In this document: positions 11,896 to 25,187 of the stretch, one piece after another
Position numbering within the stretch: position 1 is the first letter of the stretch
Layout: each line of letters starts with the position of its first letter
NCBI GenBank assembly: GCA_946894095.1
Contig: OX335642.1
Coordinates: 22,393,021-22,457,020 of the forward strand
Length of the DNA stretch: 64,000 nt
Origin: Incurvaria masculella
Taxonomy: Eukaryota > Arthropoda > Insecta > Lepidoptera > Incurvariidae
Direction of reading: 5' to 3'
Notes under the pieces: model-generated
What the model was told of the DNA's origin: nothing
Seen by the model: the letters and a program-made list of their open reading frames with translations, nothing else
Databases searched by the model: none
Program-made: the position numbers and the translations under genes

Positions 11896-12652
11896 TTTAT
11901 TTTATAGATCTTCGACTTAGATTAGTAGTAAGTGGCCCTTAAGGAATTCTGAGCTGGTGTTTTAATAAGGTCTTTCATAACTAGCACAGGTCGTTACCAG
12001 TTACACAGTCTATCGTATTCTATTCATATGTGTTTGCAGCGTAAAAAACGGTGTAGGTAAAGCCAGTGCCTGCAAGGACGATCCGTCAGACCCGAAGACT
12101 AAAATGAATGCGTCGCTGTTGTTGGTGTACTCTTTCCATGAAAATAAAAATTAAGTGTCCTTCTCCACTGCCATCTAATTCCGTATCTATTATTTTTCTA
12201 ATTTCTTAATAATTTACTATCACTGCTTCACTTACAGATAACTCTATGCGTGGCCATCGGTTATTATTAGGTACCAAATTTGTTTTATTTTTCTGCTTTC
12301 TCGATGCTTCCGCAACTGATATTCTTAGCAAAATATCTTCATCCATTGCTGTTTGATTATGTGTCCCCAGAATGATCACTGAAAGTAAGATTTTTACTTC
12401 TAGTAATAAGTACTTCCTAATTTTGATTTTCCTCTAAATCATCCCGATAAGATGATTAATAATAATCAACACTTTATGAATTCATATTTATTTTCAATGT
12501 CAAAACGACTCTAAACTAATATCAGATTACACAAAGACATCTTCATTGAAGATATCTACTCTGCTGCTACTGTACTGCTACTCTAAAATTATCTTTGAGA
12601 AGATGCATTTTTGATTGATTTTGTTTATTTGGGTCTGCAGGCTGTTTTTTTT

Positions 12653-15600
12653 TTACTTCTCAGTCAATGTGTGCAAGAGCGTAAAGTAGGAAACAGCAGT
12701 CTTCGTTATCTGAAAACATCAAAAGGAAGAAAGTTAAAGAAAGTCCTGCACTTTAGTGTGTTTAAAATTCAGGCTTCTAGTAATAACTTATCAAAAATGG
12801 AATAATAAAACAGCTTCGAATCAAACTACGATAAATCACACTCGGATGTAATTCATTATTGACCAAAATATGAAGAAGTGCCCACAGAGAAATGAGCCAG
12901 GATTACCTATTAATTATTCATCGAAATTATTCAGCTTGCTGGAATATATTTACTTTAATTAAAGGGATAATCTGAAAAATATTGCATTTCAATCACACTG
13001 TTGTAAAAGTAAACAAAAATACAAATTTATCATAATTTACGTAATTAAATAATAAAATACGTTTTTGAATGTTATATTCTAAATAAAATTGTCATATATT
13101 TAATGAAAATTAATATAATTTTATTACGCTAAATTATCTGGTACTATAATAAATAAGGTCCTTGTTAAAATTTCTGAAATCACGTTTTCGGCCAAATAAG
13201 TTACATTAACTTTTGTATTCAGAATTGGGGTGCCTAGTGGAGCCTTAAGAACGGCCCGTAAGCTATGCTCCTGATACAAACGTAGTTTACTAATCATTTG
13301 GAAACCGCTATTCCAATTGAATTGATATATAATATATTATATCAGGTAACAAATATATGTGTCTGCATGCTTTTGTTTTTTTGAAAAATCCAAACCGAAT
13401 GAAATGAAAGCAAAAAGAAAATCTTCATACGAATTTTGTTTTCTCTGTGGTTTGACCCAGAATACATTTACCGAAAAAACAAAGGCATGCAGACACAGAT
13501 ATTTGTAGCCTAATTTTAGATACCAAATATCAAGTATGTTGGAATAGTGGTTTTCAAATTATTAGTAAACTACGTTTGTATGGGAGGCGAAATTTTCTGA
13601 TGCTTACGGGTCGACCTTAATAGGCATACAAAAGTTAACTTGTTTGTGTATTCGATTTTTCTTAAACATTTTAGTAAACTGCCACTAAATATTAAAGGTA
13701 TCATAATATACTGACTGCTCCATAGGTAGCATAGGATAGTTCGATGGTGCCCCAAATGTACATGGTGATGGGACGCTGAACTGCCAAGACTAGTATTCTG
13801 ACGCAGGACTGGTGTCTTCGGCTGTGCTCCCACCAGGAACCCACAACTGTCTCTTTGACATTTTCCGACTGAAATACAAAAAAAATCAGATATAAAAAAA
13901 GCCTACGAAATATACGTTATGAAGGAACTTAGGAAAGCGTTCGAAGATAAATTTCAATATACCAAGATATATTTGAACTTTGACTACAAACAATGCTTAC
14001 ACACACATGCTTACTTGCCTCATGTAGTGAAGTGTTTCCCAATTACTCTTAATTAAGATTCAACTGTAGTAAAACGGGTCATTTATCAAAATAACTACAT
14101 CATGTCAGTAAGGAAACCATGCAGAATGAATTATACCCGTTTCTGCTCGCCAAAAGATGTAGTTTATAACTTAAAATTTTTAAAGAGTTATAGCACATAA
14201 CAGTTCGTGGTCTAGGGGCTAGAGGAATTGCCCTTCATCCGAGAGGTCTAGGTTCAAATCCGGTAAGTGGTGCATGACCGGCCGTACTATTTTTGAAACG
14301 ATCGCTACCAAATTGCTGCAGCAATTTGCGATTCTGATCGCTAAAAACACAGTTTCGTATTTTTGAATGACGTTTGAATAGCAGCGCTCGGCGGCCATTG
14401 GCATTGTCGAGCGTTTACGATTGCATTGATAATCGCTGGCTGCAAGCGATTGCAAATAATTTAAAAAATAGCACGGCGGGCGATCATGCACCACTTTCTT
14501 TCTCTTTCTAAGTTCGTAACCCATGTAAAACTGTAGGTCCCCTTCCTCTACTAGGGGGTAGGGTCAAGCCCGCCCGGCTGGGTGTAACTATGGTTGAAGC
14601 GGCCATGAAAAATTGTCCATGTTTTCCATCCATTTCAATGTAGCCGTGCTCATAAAGGGAAGGTCCTTGCATGGAACCTAATTCGTTTGGAAATGTGGTG
14701 TATTAGGCTAATATCATAACGGTAGTTGTGTAGTATTAGCCATCCATGTCAGGTTGCATAACATAACAGAATAAACGACGAGTGACTGTGACGCCATCTA
14801 TGTATACTTATGACAATAACGGGCCACTCTCTTTCACACAATCTCTCGCTCTCACAATGAATCGCACCCTTTCACAACCTTACACACGCACATATGTACA
14901 CCTTCATATATTTCTACCTTGCTAGAAATCTCAGTAAATACATACCATACATATCACAGTAAAATTATACATTAGGCTTGTGTTGTACATAAATAGGTAC
15001 ACATACGCATGATCAGAATTGCAAACCAATAGTCTTCTGCATTTGCTTAAAGTACTAATATTTATCTTATGTATATTCAATTGCCTACCACATCCTTAAG
15101 CACCTGTCCAACAGCGCAATATATACCGATCTGGACCATGGCTGTGACCTCAAATGAAAAGTACATGAGATTTTGCACATTCAACATAGTTTCGCCCTGA
15201 AATTCAACAAATGGTAACTTTTAATTAAAATTATAAGAACATATACAAAATGCGTGTCCATTTTTTCATTTCAACCGATTATTATGTCTCGAAATAACCG
15301 GTCCAAAAAGTTTGCGTAATACAAACATTATTTTCATTCTCATACATAAAATAAACTTTTATGTAACTCTTGGGATCAGAAAAAACATTTATCAAATATA
15401 ACAACTAAATCAATAGGTGAACACAATATAGAATTGAAATAATTCCATGAGTTCTAGATAACTCTAGCATTGTTAAGAATTACGAATATTTTGGAAGAAT
15501 CTAAGTGGGTTAATAAGTATTTAAGTGCGCTCTGATTACACCGCCCCACTGCCAAAGGCCCAATCGTGCGTCCATCATAAATACAAAATTTGTAGGCGCA

Positions 15601-18600
15601 GTCCGAATATATGTAGCATACGTCAAGCCCTCACATGAGAAGTGCCCGAAAATTCACATGGACTTTAGAATTCTAAACGGGCCTGCTAAACCATGCCAGC
15701 CGGCCATGTGATTCTTTGTATTATGTTTGAAGGACCCCAGGTTGTAGTTTGGGGGAAACACCTCGGGAGGAAATAAATTCCGCAGTTTACATAGCCGATA
15801 AATATATAATTTACAGGATCGGTTGGATATAATTGGAGGAGTGTTAATGGGTGCATTCCCTGTCTGTTGTCTGTCGTTTAGCAGTAGTAGAAAGGGGACG
15901 GAGGGACAGCTCCGACGAGCATTATCCATGGTAGACGATAAAAACAGCGACAGATCCTACATCTCTTCGGAGTTGGCGGGTCTCTTAATTCAGGGATACC
16001 TCGGGGTCGTCGACTAAACGCACGGCCAGACGCTGTACCGAGTCCAGGGACCGAAGCAGGTACACAGCTGAGCCATCCTATAAATGCGAACCATACTCCA
16101 CGCAATACCTTATCACCGCCTTGTTAAGGAGCAGTTTTGGCGTGAAATACTGACGCATCGTGTTAAAAACCCCAGCGTTTTTGAGACAATCTTTAATTTG
16201 TATTCAATTTAGCGTCCGAAATTAAAGTAATGCGTCAGATTGACACCAAGAATCTTTATCTGGTCGTTAAAATGCAGAGTTGTGCCTTAGAAGTTTCTAC
16301 TCAAAATATAAGCCGTGTCTTGTTTTCTAATTGTATCACACTATGAAATATTTCATGGTATTATTGAGAGTATATTCAAAGTCTGTAATTTTTTATTAGA
16401 TCTCCTGTTATTAGACAAACTCCCTATTCTACTACCTATCAGTCAACGCTCACCACGCAACAGGCAAGGAAAGCACTATTTCACTATCCACATTTATCCT
16501 ATTAGAACTAACCGATTCTGTGGTGGGAGTAAACTATAAAATTCACCTGCTGAGGTATTTTTTCAAAGTACAACTTCCCCACAAGTCCCGACATCCAAAG
16601 TCATTCAAACGTCGGGATTTATAAAAAAAATAATACATTTAAAAAACGTTTTGATATCTAAAGTAGGTAAGTATGTTGAATAGGATAGTCATCAAACATT
16701 TTAATGTTACAGCTGCGAATTAAAATTACGAAGTTATGGCGGCAGTGCGGTTGTTACTTGAAAATTGATTTAGGACAGAAAGAAAAGGTAATGTGACATA
16801 CCTCAGACTTTGCTATCATCAACATACAAATGCATATGACACCGGATATAGAAACAGCTTGTGCCACTAGAAACGGCGCGTAAGCGCTGTTCAGTCTCCT
16901 ACAATACCTGAAACAATCTGATGTCTCAATCGCTGTTCAGTTCATCAACAAAGGTTCGAGGTCTTCTGACTAGAAATATCTCAGGAAAATTATTTGTTTA
17001 TCATTTTTTATATTCTAAATTTAAATTTATTAAATTAAATAAAATCATTTCGGCAACCAACATGTGCCAGCCAACTCAAATTATCTGATAGGATTCTATT
17101 CTATTTTCGTTTGTAGTTAAAAAAAATACTTACCATTTCAGTGCCACAATATGTTGTGCGCAGTTAGCAAGCAGTATAGTGCTGTCCCTCTCCCACTCGG
17201 CGCTGTGCTTTTCTCTCACTTCAGCCACCAGCTCGTCCAGGTGGGACATGATGAACCCGACAATCTTCAACTGGCGGATAATGTGACCCAACAGGAGAGC
17301 GAACAGAGAATCCAAGCCGACATAAGCTGAAAACGTGCAATACTGCTAATAATATTTCATGATACTAACGGTATTAATGTCTATCATTTCACATCGCGCA
17401 TGGATTTAAACTATACAAAATCATAGGTCAAGATAAAAATATATTTGATTATTTCATGGAAGCTGTATTTTTCATCGACTACAAAAACGAAACATACACT
17501 CAAATATTGAATAACCTAATACCTCTCAGATATATTGTATTTTCTTTGAAGACGGAAAACGTTAACAGGAATAACGAAAATATCATGGAAAATATTTTTG
17601 AAAATAATGCGCAAAGTCCATCTATCTTTCTGTGGCGAACTTTTTTTTAAACTAATTCATTAGGTGGGCACTCTCCACTTGAACATACATATTTATACAT
17701 GGCATGTGGCATATAGTATTTTAAATAACATCTACAAAGAATCTGACCACAGAATAAATAATTCTTTACTTCAAAAAAAGTTCCCAGGTAAAGTAGTTTC
17801 TATAACATATTTTTTTACTTTCAAAAATATTTATTTTAAAACTGCAAAGTAAAAAGTATCTTGAAACCCGTTCTGCGTTACTGATATGAGATTTCGTTTT
17901 AATATGAGAGTAAAGCGAATGTACGAAGGTGTCAATGGTAAATAGAACGTCACGCCCACGGGACTCACTCAGGAGTCGATTTTGGGAGTGAGCGAATTCT
18001 TAAGCAAACTGACTGGCTGGCACTGCCATATGATCACTAAATGGTCACTGAGCTGTCGCTTAAGAGGATGATGAGGAAATCGAGAACCATACAATGGCTC
18101 GTGCATGTCTCCTTAGTCAAATTCAGTTTTTATTTTTTTATTTTGCACATTACATAAACCAACTGAGATCTGCGTCTGTACGTTTTGATTTTTTTGATAA
18201 GTTATCTAATACCGATGATATAACCCTGTGCAGATTTGTATCAGAATGTTTAAGGAGTATATCATGGATATAAGTAGTTATCTAAATAATAAAAAAACGT
18301 AAAAAGCATTCTATTGGTTATTGTAATGTGCAAAATAAAGAAAAAATCTTAATTTGACTGAGGAAACAGGCACAATCCATTGTACACAACTCGGTCACCT
18401 ATTTATCCTCTTAAAGGATTAGTTTTGGTTGCCACTTCCAAAAAAAAAACACGCCTAAAAAGCAAATGCATACATGTATAGAAGGTCCCAAAGAAAAGAT
18501 ACTCACTAGCAGCACACGCAACTCCAAAGTAGACGTGCAGTACATACGTTATCTGATAGATAGGGGACTTTTTTTGATTCCAAGGGAACGTCATGAAGTA

Positions 18601-20150
18601 AGCTGTAAGAAATTTCAAAAATTAGGATTTGACTGGAAAACTGGCACAGCTGTCAGTACCTGTAGTTCTTTGACTGGCAACGGAAAGCTGTGTCACCTGT
18701 TGCATTCTAATTAAAGGTATAATAGATAATTTTAATTATATATCCTTTTCTTAGAACTTACTTGATTTGGTAGATAGTTAACCAAAAAAAATCCATAAAC
18801 GTATAATACGCCCGCGGAGCATGGCGACCCGCGCAACCGGGTGACTGCTGACACGCCTAAGCCGCGTGCACTCTATTCCGAGAACCCGAATCCATCTGCT
18901 CTGTTACTCCTTTTGATACTCCCCATTAGTTTTACTGACTCCTGTACCCATTCCAGATGACTGCATAGTCTTTTTTTTCCTCATTCAAAATTTTCAACGA
19001 AAACTTGGACTTGAATAAAGATCTTTGCGGTTGCGGTTTCTCGGAGTACCCGGCACTCCTGAGTGACGACCTTTTTTTAGTCATTCGGAATGTTCCATGA
19101 ACATTTTGACCCGATTTAAGACTTTTGCGTGTTCTCGGAGTACCCACCATTCCGGAGTGAAATTATAGCCACTCCGGGGTGGAAATGTACATAATAACCA
19201 TTCCTGAGTGGAAATTTTAACTATTCAAGATTCTTGGAGGCTCTCGAGAGATTATCTAATAACATTGGACCTTCATTCCGTAGGTCATTCCGGACGTCAT
19301 TCGGAATGAGAATGCGTTCTCTTTTAGATCCGGAGTGACCCATCGCTTGTGCACGTCAACGTAATGTACGTTATGTAGATAAAAGCTTTTCGGTTCTTGA
19401 ATACAACATTTTTCTAAAACGCTTAATTTTTTTCATGATAAGCGCGGGATTTAACGTACGCCTGGACCTCACATAAGAGAGGCCCGACGACGCCCAAGGG
19501 GTTTCGAACTTTTAGGGGGGATGCGAAAACCACATTCCATCTCAATATCACTACCCCTTATCAACGCACTAACTGCCCTGTTATGACTTGATTATTTGAA
19601 AAAAATATTACTTACGGAATTCTCTATAATGAGTTTCCGGATAAATCCACCCCAATATAATAGGCTTGATAGCCTGCATAAATACTGTGGTATAAGCAGC
19701 TCCACCGTATACTATCAGACAGCACTTGACCACTCTCAGAAGATTATTATTCGTTTCCTTTAAGAACTTCTCAAGTTCTTTAAATATCATCCCATCGGAC
19801 TTATTATCGCGCATGTATGACACCAGAGAAATCTTATATTCAAAGTTCTTCATTAAGAAAGCATCAATTATTTCCTTGAGTTCACTGCGATGCAGCATGT
19901 GACAAGCTAACTTCACGAATGAGATAAAAAATGTTACGGTTATCAAAAAACACTCAGCCACCGCTACTAAGTCGTCAGCGTATGCTATTGTGTAAGCGAC
20001 TTGTGGAATGGTTATGACTGCAAACATTATCGAACAGAAGGCTTGCCAATAGTACTTAGTAGTATAATACTCATCCTTCCGACCACGCAAGTAAGTGATT
20101 CCTATAAAAATCAGGAATGCGTCAATCCATTTTACGGTCTTGGAAAACAT
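12653..20150 (-). CDS. Odorant receptor, gene B of the cluster (7 exons, complete)
   Basis: Exons on the minus strand: 19616-20150, 18507-18602, 17134-17326, 16802-16907, 15089-15196, 13716-13868, 12653-12709. They encode 415 residues with no internal stop. It is an insect 7tm_6 odorant receptor subunit. Marks: start MFSKTVKWIDAFLIFIGITY, KYYWQAFC, HYREF at the first splice, FPWNQKKSPIYQITY in exon 2, GHIIRQLKIVGFIMSHLDEL in exon 3, WYCRRLNSAYAPFL across exons 3-4, SWWEHSRRHQSCVRI in exon 6 and ITKTAVSYFTLLHTLTEK at the C terminus. All donors are GT; intron 6 has the weaker GTCAGT. Introns carry transposon insertions: a TTAA MITE in intron 2, a LINE relic in intron 4, a SINE with a nested insert in intron 5, and another TTAA MITE in intron 6. 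The closest relative by eye is gene C. Confidence 0.95.
13245..13620. mobile_element. TTAA-flanked MITE, family 3, in OR gene B intron 6
   Basis: TTAA stands at 13245-13248 and 13617-13620. Inverted arms: left GAACGGCCCGTAAGC then ACAAACGTAGTTTACTAAT; right reads back as GGTCGACCCGTAAGC then the same ACAAACGTAGTTTACTAAT. Arms also share TGTGTCTGCATGC. It is non-coding and about 376 bp. Confidence 0.85.
14203..14765 (+). mobile_element. SINE carrying a nested foldback insertion, in OR gene B intron 5
   Basis: The tRNA-like head (GTTCGTGGTCTAGGGGC, GGTTCAAATCC) and SINE body (CTACTAGGGGGTAGGG, CCATGTTTTCCATCC, TTAGCCATCCATGTC) match the copy at 1640. Between head and body, about 14265-14505, lies an extra segment with inverted ends AGTGGTGCATGACCGGCC and CATGCACCACTTT plus GCTATTTTT/AAAAAATAGC, rich in GCGATTG motifs. 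The nesting order is visible: the SINE came first, the foldback later. Confidence 0.75.
15654..16310 (-). mobile_element. Non-LTR retrotransposon RT C-terminal relic, in OR gene B intron 4
   Basis: Minus-strand pieces in shifting frames read IKILGVNLTHYFNFGR, then VEYGSHLWDGSAQ-like, then a FPPEVFPPNYNLGSFKHNTK block and GWHGLAGPFR. That order is the usual C-terminal region of jockey/R1-like LINE polymerases. Frames are interrupted, so it is dead. Fragments of the same family lie at 26285-26760 (minus) and 58080-58767 (plus). Confidence 0.75.
18060..18414. mobile_element. TTAA-flanked MITE, family 2, copy 2, in OR gene B intron 2
   Basis: Perfect TTAA at both ends. Left end AAGAGGATGATGAGGAAATC, right end GGTCACCTATTTATCCTCTT. 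The interior (GCTCGTGCATGTCTCC, AGATCTGCGTCTGTACG, GAGTATATCATGGATATAAG) matches the copy at 3349. It lies 93 bp past the donor-side end of exon 2. Confidence 0.85.
18945..19345. repeat. Cluster of ATTCCGGAGTG-type motifs in OR gene B intron 1
   Basis: Within about 400 bp the motif and its variants (CACTCCTGAGTGA, CATTCCGGAGTGA, CACTCCGGGGTGG, CATTCCTGAGTGG, CATTCCGGACGTCATTCGG, CCGGAGTGACC) occur about eight times. Part of it is a duplication with the shared phrase TTCTCGGAGTACCC at two places about 110 bp apart. Confidence 0.6.
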
Positions 20151-20934
20151 CTTTCCTCACATGAAGAATACGAGAGGCGATAATGAAGTAATTTAAGAGT
20201 TGTGAGCAGTAAGGAAACGTATTCGTACAGTACACTTAATAAAATAATAGCTAAGAAAATATTTTAATAAAACAAGGTTTCATTGTCACACTGTCTTTCA
20301 TGCAAGACTCCAAGATTTCAATTTTTTATTATCTCATGTGCGAAGACACTACAGCTGCAGAAAAAAAATCGTCATTGGCCAACCGATATAAAATAATAAT
20401 TTATTCCATAAATTCATTTCAAAAACCAGACCAATAACAAAATTAATCAATCAAATCGTTTACAGTATAACAGGAAACAATATTTCAAATTATTTTCCCT
20501 CATTTGTTAATATTGAAATTAGTCTTAAAATGGGTTCATTTGGTACCTATGTGGGCTATTTCATATACATCTTTAATTCTGGGCAAAAGATGATCAGATG
20601 AATTAAGCTTTAAATGTGAGGACGCTCGGCTAGCCCTGACGAAGGTAATATTTAATATTTTACAGCAGAAAAGTGACTTGTATTTTTGACCGAATTCAAA
20701 AAGAAATAAGGTATCCAATTTCCAGGATCTCGGAAATAAATAACGTGTGCATATTATAGCATATTTATAGTTAGCAATTGTATTTGAGTAAAATGACTGT
20801 GACATAAGCATCGACGTACAAAGAAACGGACATTCGGATGGCCGGACAGACGGAGGGTTTCGCATTTGCCATTTGAATGCGGAAACCTGAAAATGCAGTT
20901 CCCTAAACAAATGCATTTCATTTGCACTAATTTC

Positions 20935-21240
20935 AACCGACTTAAAAAAAAGGAGGAAGTATTAATCTGTATGTTTTTTCTTTGTGTGTGTTACTCGATA
21001 TTATATCTAAGCAAATTGTCGACCGATTTGAATAATTCTTCTTCTGATCAGCAGGGTATATCTCAAACGTAATCTTTTTATAAATTTTATGAAACAATAC
21101 CAGTTTAAAAAAAAAACTGACTCTGCACTATACCAGGGTGCTTGTAGTGCTGGAGAGACGGTACAAGAGCACACCTAAAAATGTATGATGGACACCTTCT
21201 GTGCTTTATACCGCCTTCTACTCCAGGGTGCTTGAAGTGA
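20935..21240 (+). repeat. ACCGACTT-type repeat with internal hairpin
   Basis: Begins CAACCGACTTAAAAAAAAGG, has GAGGAAGT, GTCGACCGATTTG and AGCAGGGTATATCTCA, and ends with a segment related to the hairpin at 46418-46504 (CACCTAAAAATGTATGATGG, TACCGCCTTCTACTCCAGGG). The same order of blocks recurs at 46200-46505, so hairpin and body belong to one repeat family. Confidence 0.65.
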
Positions 21241-22125
21241 GTTCAATATTTTTTAAAACTGTTTTTTTTTATGAGAGTTAAACATTAGGATGCAGGGTAC
21301 TGTGAAAACCTTAAAAATTTACTAATAAGTATTTTTGCTATTCATTCAAATGAAACCAAACATTCAGGTAATGCATTATTTTTTTTAGTTCTTAAGTACA
21401 TAACATACCAGCGACCAGTAATGTTGCAAATCTAACATCTATTGATTAACAAAAATCTTCACAGAGCGAATATAACATCGTGCTGCTGGTATAATATGCA
21501 TTGTTTACCTGATAAATTATGTTAAGGCTGTTCCGGCCTATATAAAGTTGTTTGCACACATAACGCAAAAAGTATTGCACTTTAAGCCACGAATTAATAA
21601 TAAAAGCTTAATATAGTCATATTACTTGCAGCGAAAACAATTTCACAATTTCAGGATTATTGGTTTGGTTACAATTTATTTAAATACGATTTTTATTTAA
21701 CAGCGCCATTTAACGGTGTGAAACTTCTAATCGGCAATTACAACGAAACCATTAAACCTGAAATTGTGAATATTTTTTCGCTGCAACTAATATGGCTATA
21801 TTTAATATTTACATGTTACAACATATTTTTACATGCAATGTACTTGTATTAATTATCACTTAAATAATTGAGGCTAATTTTCACCTGGATACTCTGAACA
21901 CTACAATGTGATATCCCGATAGCGTCTAATCTCTGTAATGAAACAATAAATATATGGTAATCACAGGTGCTATTCCTGGATTACGAAGCATAGGCGTAGC
22001 AAATGGAGCCACCCGGACCACCCTAGAATTAAAATGTAATAAGTGTGAATACATGATAAATCTAAAATGCGAAGAAAATCCAAAACGGAAGCGCTTAGAA
22101 TATTATTAATATTAATATTAATATA

Positions 22126-22235
22126 TAAGGAAGATCCTGGCATGGCACCTAGTTCCCATGTGGTGTGTTGGGCTAATACCACGACAGAACTTGTGGTATT
22201 AGCCATCCATGTCCAGTCACATAAAAAAAAAAAAA
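22126..22235 (+). mobile_element. SINE 3' fragment
   Basis: AAGGAAGATCCTGGCATGGC, TGGTGTGTTGGGCTAATACC, ATTAGCCATCCATGTCCAGT followed by an A-run are the 3' half of the SINE at 1640 and 14203, ending in its poly-A. Confidence 0.75.
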
Positions 22236-23435
22236 AATTGAGGAAATGCTCAAACACTTGCAACATTTTGTTCTGATAGTTTTTTTTGGGGACTCTCTGG
22301 ACTACTATGTATATAGTATTATTATGGGCATATAATATTAGGATTACATTTGATATGTTTTCTTCTAAAATTTTTAAAAATCTTCGAGCCATAATTTTCT
22401 TTAAAAAAGTGCTATCAAAAGGAATAAAAACAAAAAATTGGTAAAAAACCGTTTTGAAAATAAAGCTTTTATTTAAATGCTCCAAAAAGCAATAAGTATG
22501 AAGGTAAATAAACTTTAAATTAAATGAAACCTATCAACTTATAATATTATACTTTTTTATAATATAATTTGTATGAAGTACATATGTAATTTTTTTATAA
22601 CTTCTTGTTTATTTATGCAGGTAAAGAAGTTCATAGGTTTCATATTATTTAAAGTAAATTTACTTCTTTTTAGAGTAATACTCATATATTAAAAATTTCA
22701 TAAGATGAACTCGAGGAACGGCGAATATTTGCTGACATGGCATTGCTCCACGACACTGCGAGCGGGGGGTTGACTGTCCTTAACTCGTAAACGCCGTGCA
22801 ACTACATGGACCTGCTTGATATACACGTAATGTAGAACTCTTACACGTGAGAAAGTTTCGCAGAAACTATACCAGCGACACACCTTTGAATCGTATTGCC
22901 GTTCTGTACAAAACTTTTTTTATATCAATTCGTAGTAGTACGAGTAGCTGAAATACTGAATAGTAATAGGAAGAATCTTAAACAAAATTAAAAATAAAAA
23001 TTAAATAGAGTTAATTTTAATCAAAGAAGGAATGAAACCATAAATCATTTTAATAAACATCACCCAACCCTAAATCACATTCACATCCCACACTTGCACG
23101 CACACACCCTAATACACCCTCACATACCCTTACTCACCCTGACACCAACCCACGCCCCATCACACCTAAAATACTTAATTTGAAAACCTTCATACAATTA
23201 TAAATGCTCATTTACATGCTTAATTTAAATTTAGAATTAAATAAGGTTTCTTCGCTTGGATAAAATTCTACTCTGTTCTGTATCTGTTAAAACATGTTTT
23301 TGGCTTTTGACAATTACATTGTCCACTTTGTATATTAGTTGTAAATAAGCTTTAAGTTTTACCAATAAATAAATTACAAATAAGATTAGAACCAGCTATT
23401 GTTATGGTATTATATTGTGCCTGTGTTGTTCATCG

Positions 23436-23985
23436 TTAAGGTGGCCCAACCCGGCGGGCCTAACTCATACGCGGGCACGGTACAAAACCGTGCTGTTGCG
23501 CTCTGGGACCTTCTCTGTTTCAAAGAATAAGACAGGCTCCGTGATGAGGAAGATGCAACATGTCCACAAAAAAGACAATGTGCATAGCGTATGATTTGGT
23601 AAGATTTACGAAAATTTTAATTTCAAAACGACTTATAGCTAAAAGTAAACCACAACCGCTGTAGTCAAAAATCTAACAAAAACCAAATATATTATAAATA
23701 TTGATTAAATAAGCTATGTCTGATGACTAATCTTTTTAAGATGTTCTTACTCTATCATTGCGTAATCCACCTCCAAAGTTATTGTTTAAAACGCGCGAAA
23801 AATTCGAACTTTCGGACCTTATAACTTAGAAACCAAACACAATTTTACAATGCCAATGGTCATCAGACATCTAGTTCGATCAAATGAAGCTATTTTGAGC
23901 CAAATTTTGGATCTCTGACAAGAAATATGGGCGTGATCTTCTTTCCCCTTTTGTATGGGGAGATGAGCGGGATGGGCTACCTTAA
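23436..23985 (+). mobile_element. TTAA-flanked MITE, family 1, copy 2
   Basis: Exactly 550 bp between TTAA motifs. Ends GGTGGCCCAACCCGGCGGG and GAGCGGGATGGGCTACC. It is very similar along its whole length to 56656-57205 and in the opposite orientation to 3692-4241. The short frames inside recur in every copy and are not genes. Confidence 0.9.
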
Positions 23986-24844
23986 ACGGTTTATTTCGCA
24001 CTCGAAATCAAACCCTGAGGGCAGTAGCGATGTCATGGTGAAATTTAGAATGGACTTTCTCAACTAAATACGTTGACAACATTTTGTGCCAGTGTTATTA
24101 ACCACTGAGGAGTTCCCTCGAGTACAGTAGCCATGTCATAGTGACACTTAGGATGGGTTATCATCATTGAGTGCGAACACAAAATTTCGTGTCAAATTTC
24201 CATTTGTAGTAATTTCCAGTGACTGTAACGCCTCCATATATTTTTCTCCATTATAAATCGTGCGTGAGATTTTGCAGATTTGGATGAACGATGGTCGCAG
24301 CAGTAACACTAAAAAAACAGTGAATCTAACTGTAATTCCGATAATTTCCACCGTTTTGCATCGTGAAAATAGAGCCAACTAAGTAAATTGGTTACTTTAA
24401 CTGAGTGAAACAGTTACCTTAAACATTAAACGTTGCTGTATTGTTTATTTTATTTTTACCTGTGTGAAATAACAGTTTCCCTAACAGTGTGAATACCGTT
24501 TCTTGGTTTAGTATTTTTTCCATTCTTACTTACGTCTAATGTTCAGTGAATCGGTTAAAATTACTGTACCCCTGGAAACTGGACAGTTGCCCGCCTGAAT
24601 CGTGGTCAGCCGTAATATTCAAACAGTTACGATTACCGTTTTAAAATCGTCTGATCTGTCACTCGTGATGTTTTCATCACTCGGTATGATTCGATCCGCT
24701 TACTGTTCAATATTAACTGTTTTAGCCATAGACCTAGCATGCGCGCGCAGCGCGCGTTTTATCTAATTTATAGATATTTTCCATAATACATTATTACTAT
24801 TGATGATACGTTGCCATGAATGACTGAATTTAAGTGTGCTTAGT

Positions 24845-25020
24845 TTTTTTCAGTCAGTCAAGAAGTGGTTGTGATGAATGTTGGTGGAGATTTTAGGTGC
24901 CATGCCAGGACCTTCATTGAACGAAGAATTTTCATTGCTTCTTGGACCATATCATTAAATGCGATGGTGCCAAACCGGCCGGGATTAACTTTTCCACCTA
25001 GTCAGTATTAGTTTTCCTAT
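24845..25020 (-). mobile_element. SINE fragment, minus orientation
   Basis: TTAGGTGCCATGCCAGGACC and GCGATGGTGCCAAACCGGCC are reverse complements of the SINE body (GGTCCTGGCATGGC; CCGG-TTGG-ACCATCGC). Confidence 0.6.
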
Positions 25021-25187
25021 GACGAATCCCTTAGTCCGCAAATATGACATGAACATGAAGAAATGCACTGACACGCACGGATCATACATAGTTATGTTTA
25101 TTTACAAATCGTATGAGGCAAAGACAAGTCGGACGTCATTATTTTTATCAATTTAAATTATTTAAACTTTTTGGTTGACAAACTACA

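Noticed and set aside
21970..22485. 171-codon minus frame
   Set aside because: It crosses a SINE 3' end and its poly-A tract and has no domain, so it is a chance frame.
24148..24378. 76-codon minus frame with a hydrophobic start
   Set aside because: It lies in a repeat-like stretch with duplicated GTAGCGATGTCAT/GTAGCCATGTCAT phrases; no splice sites or homology were recognised.
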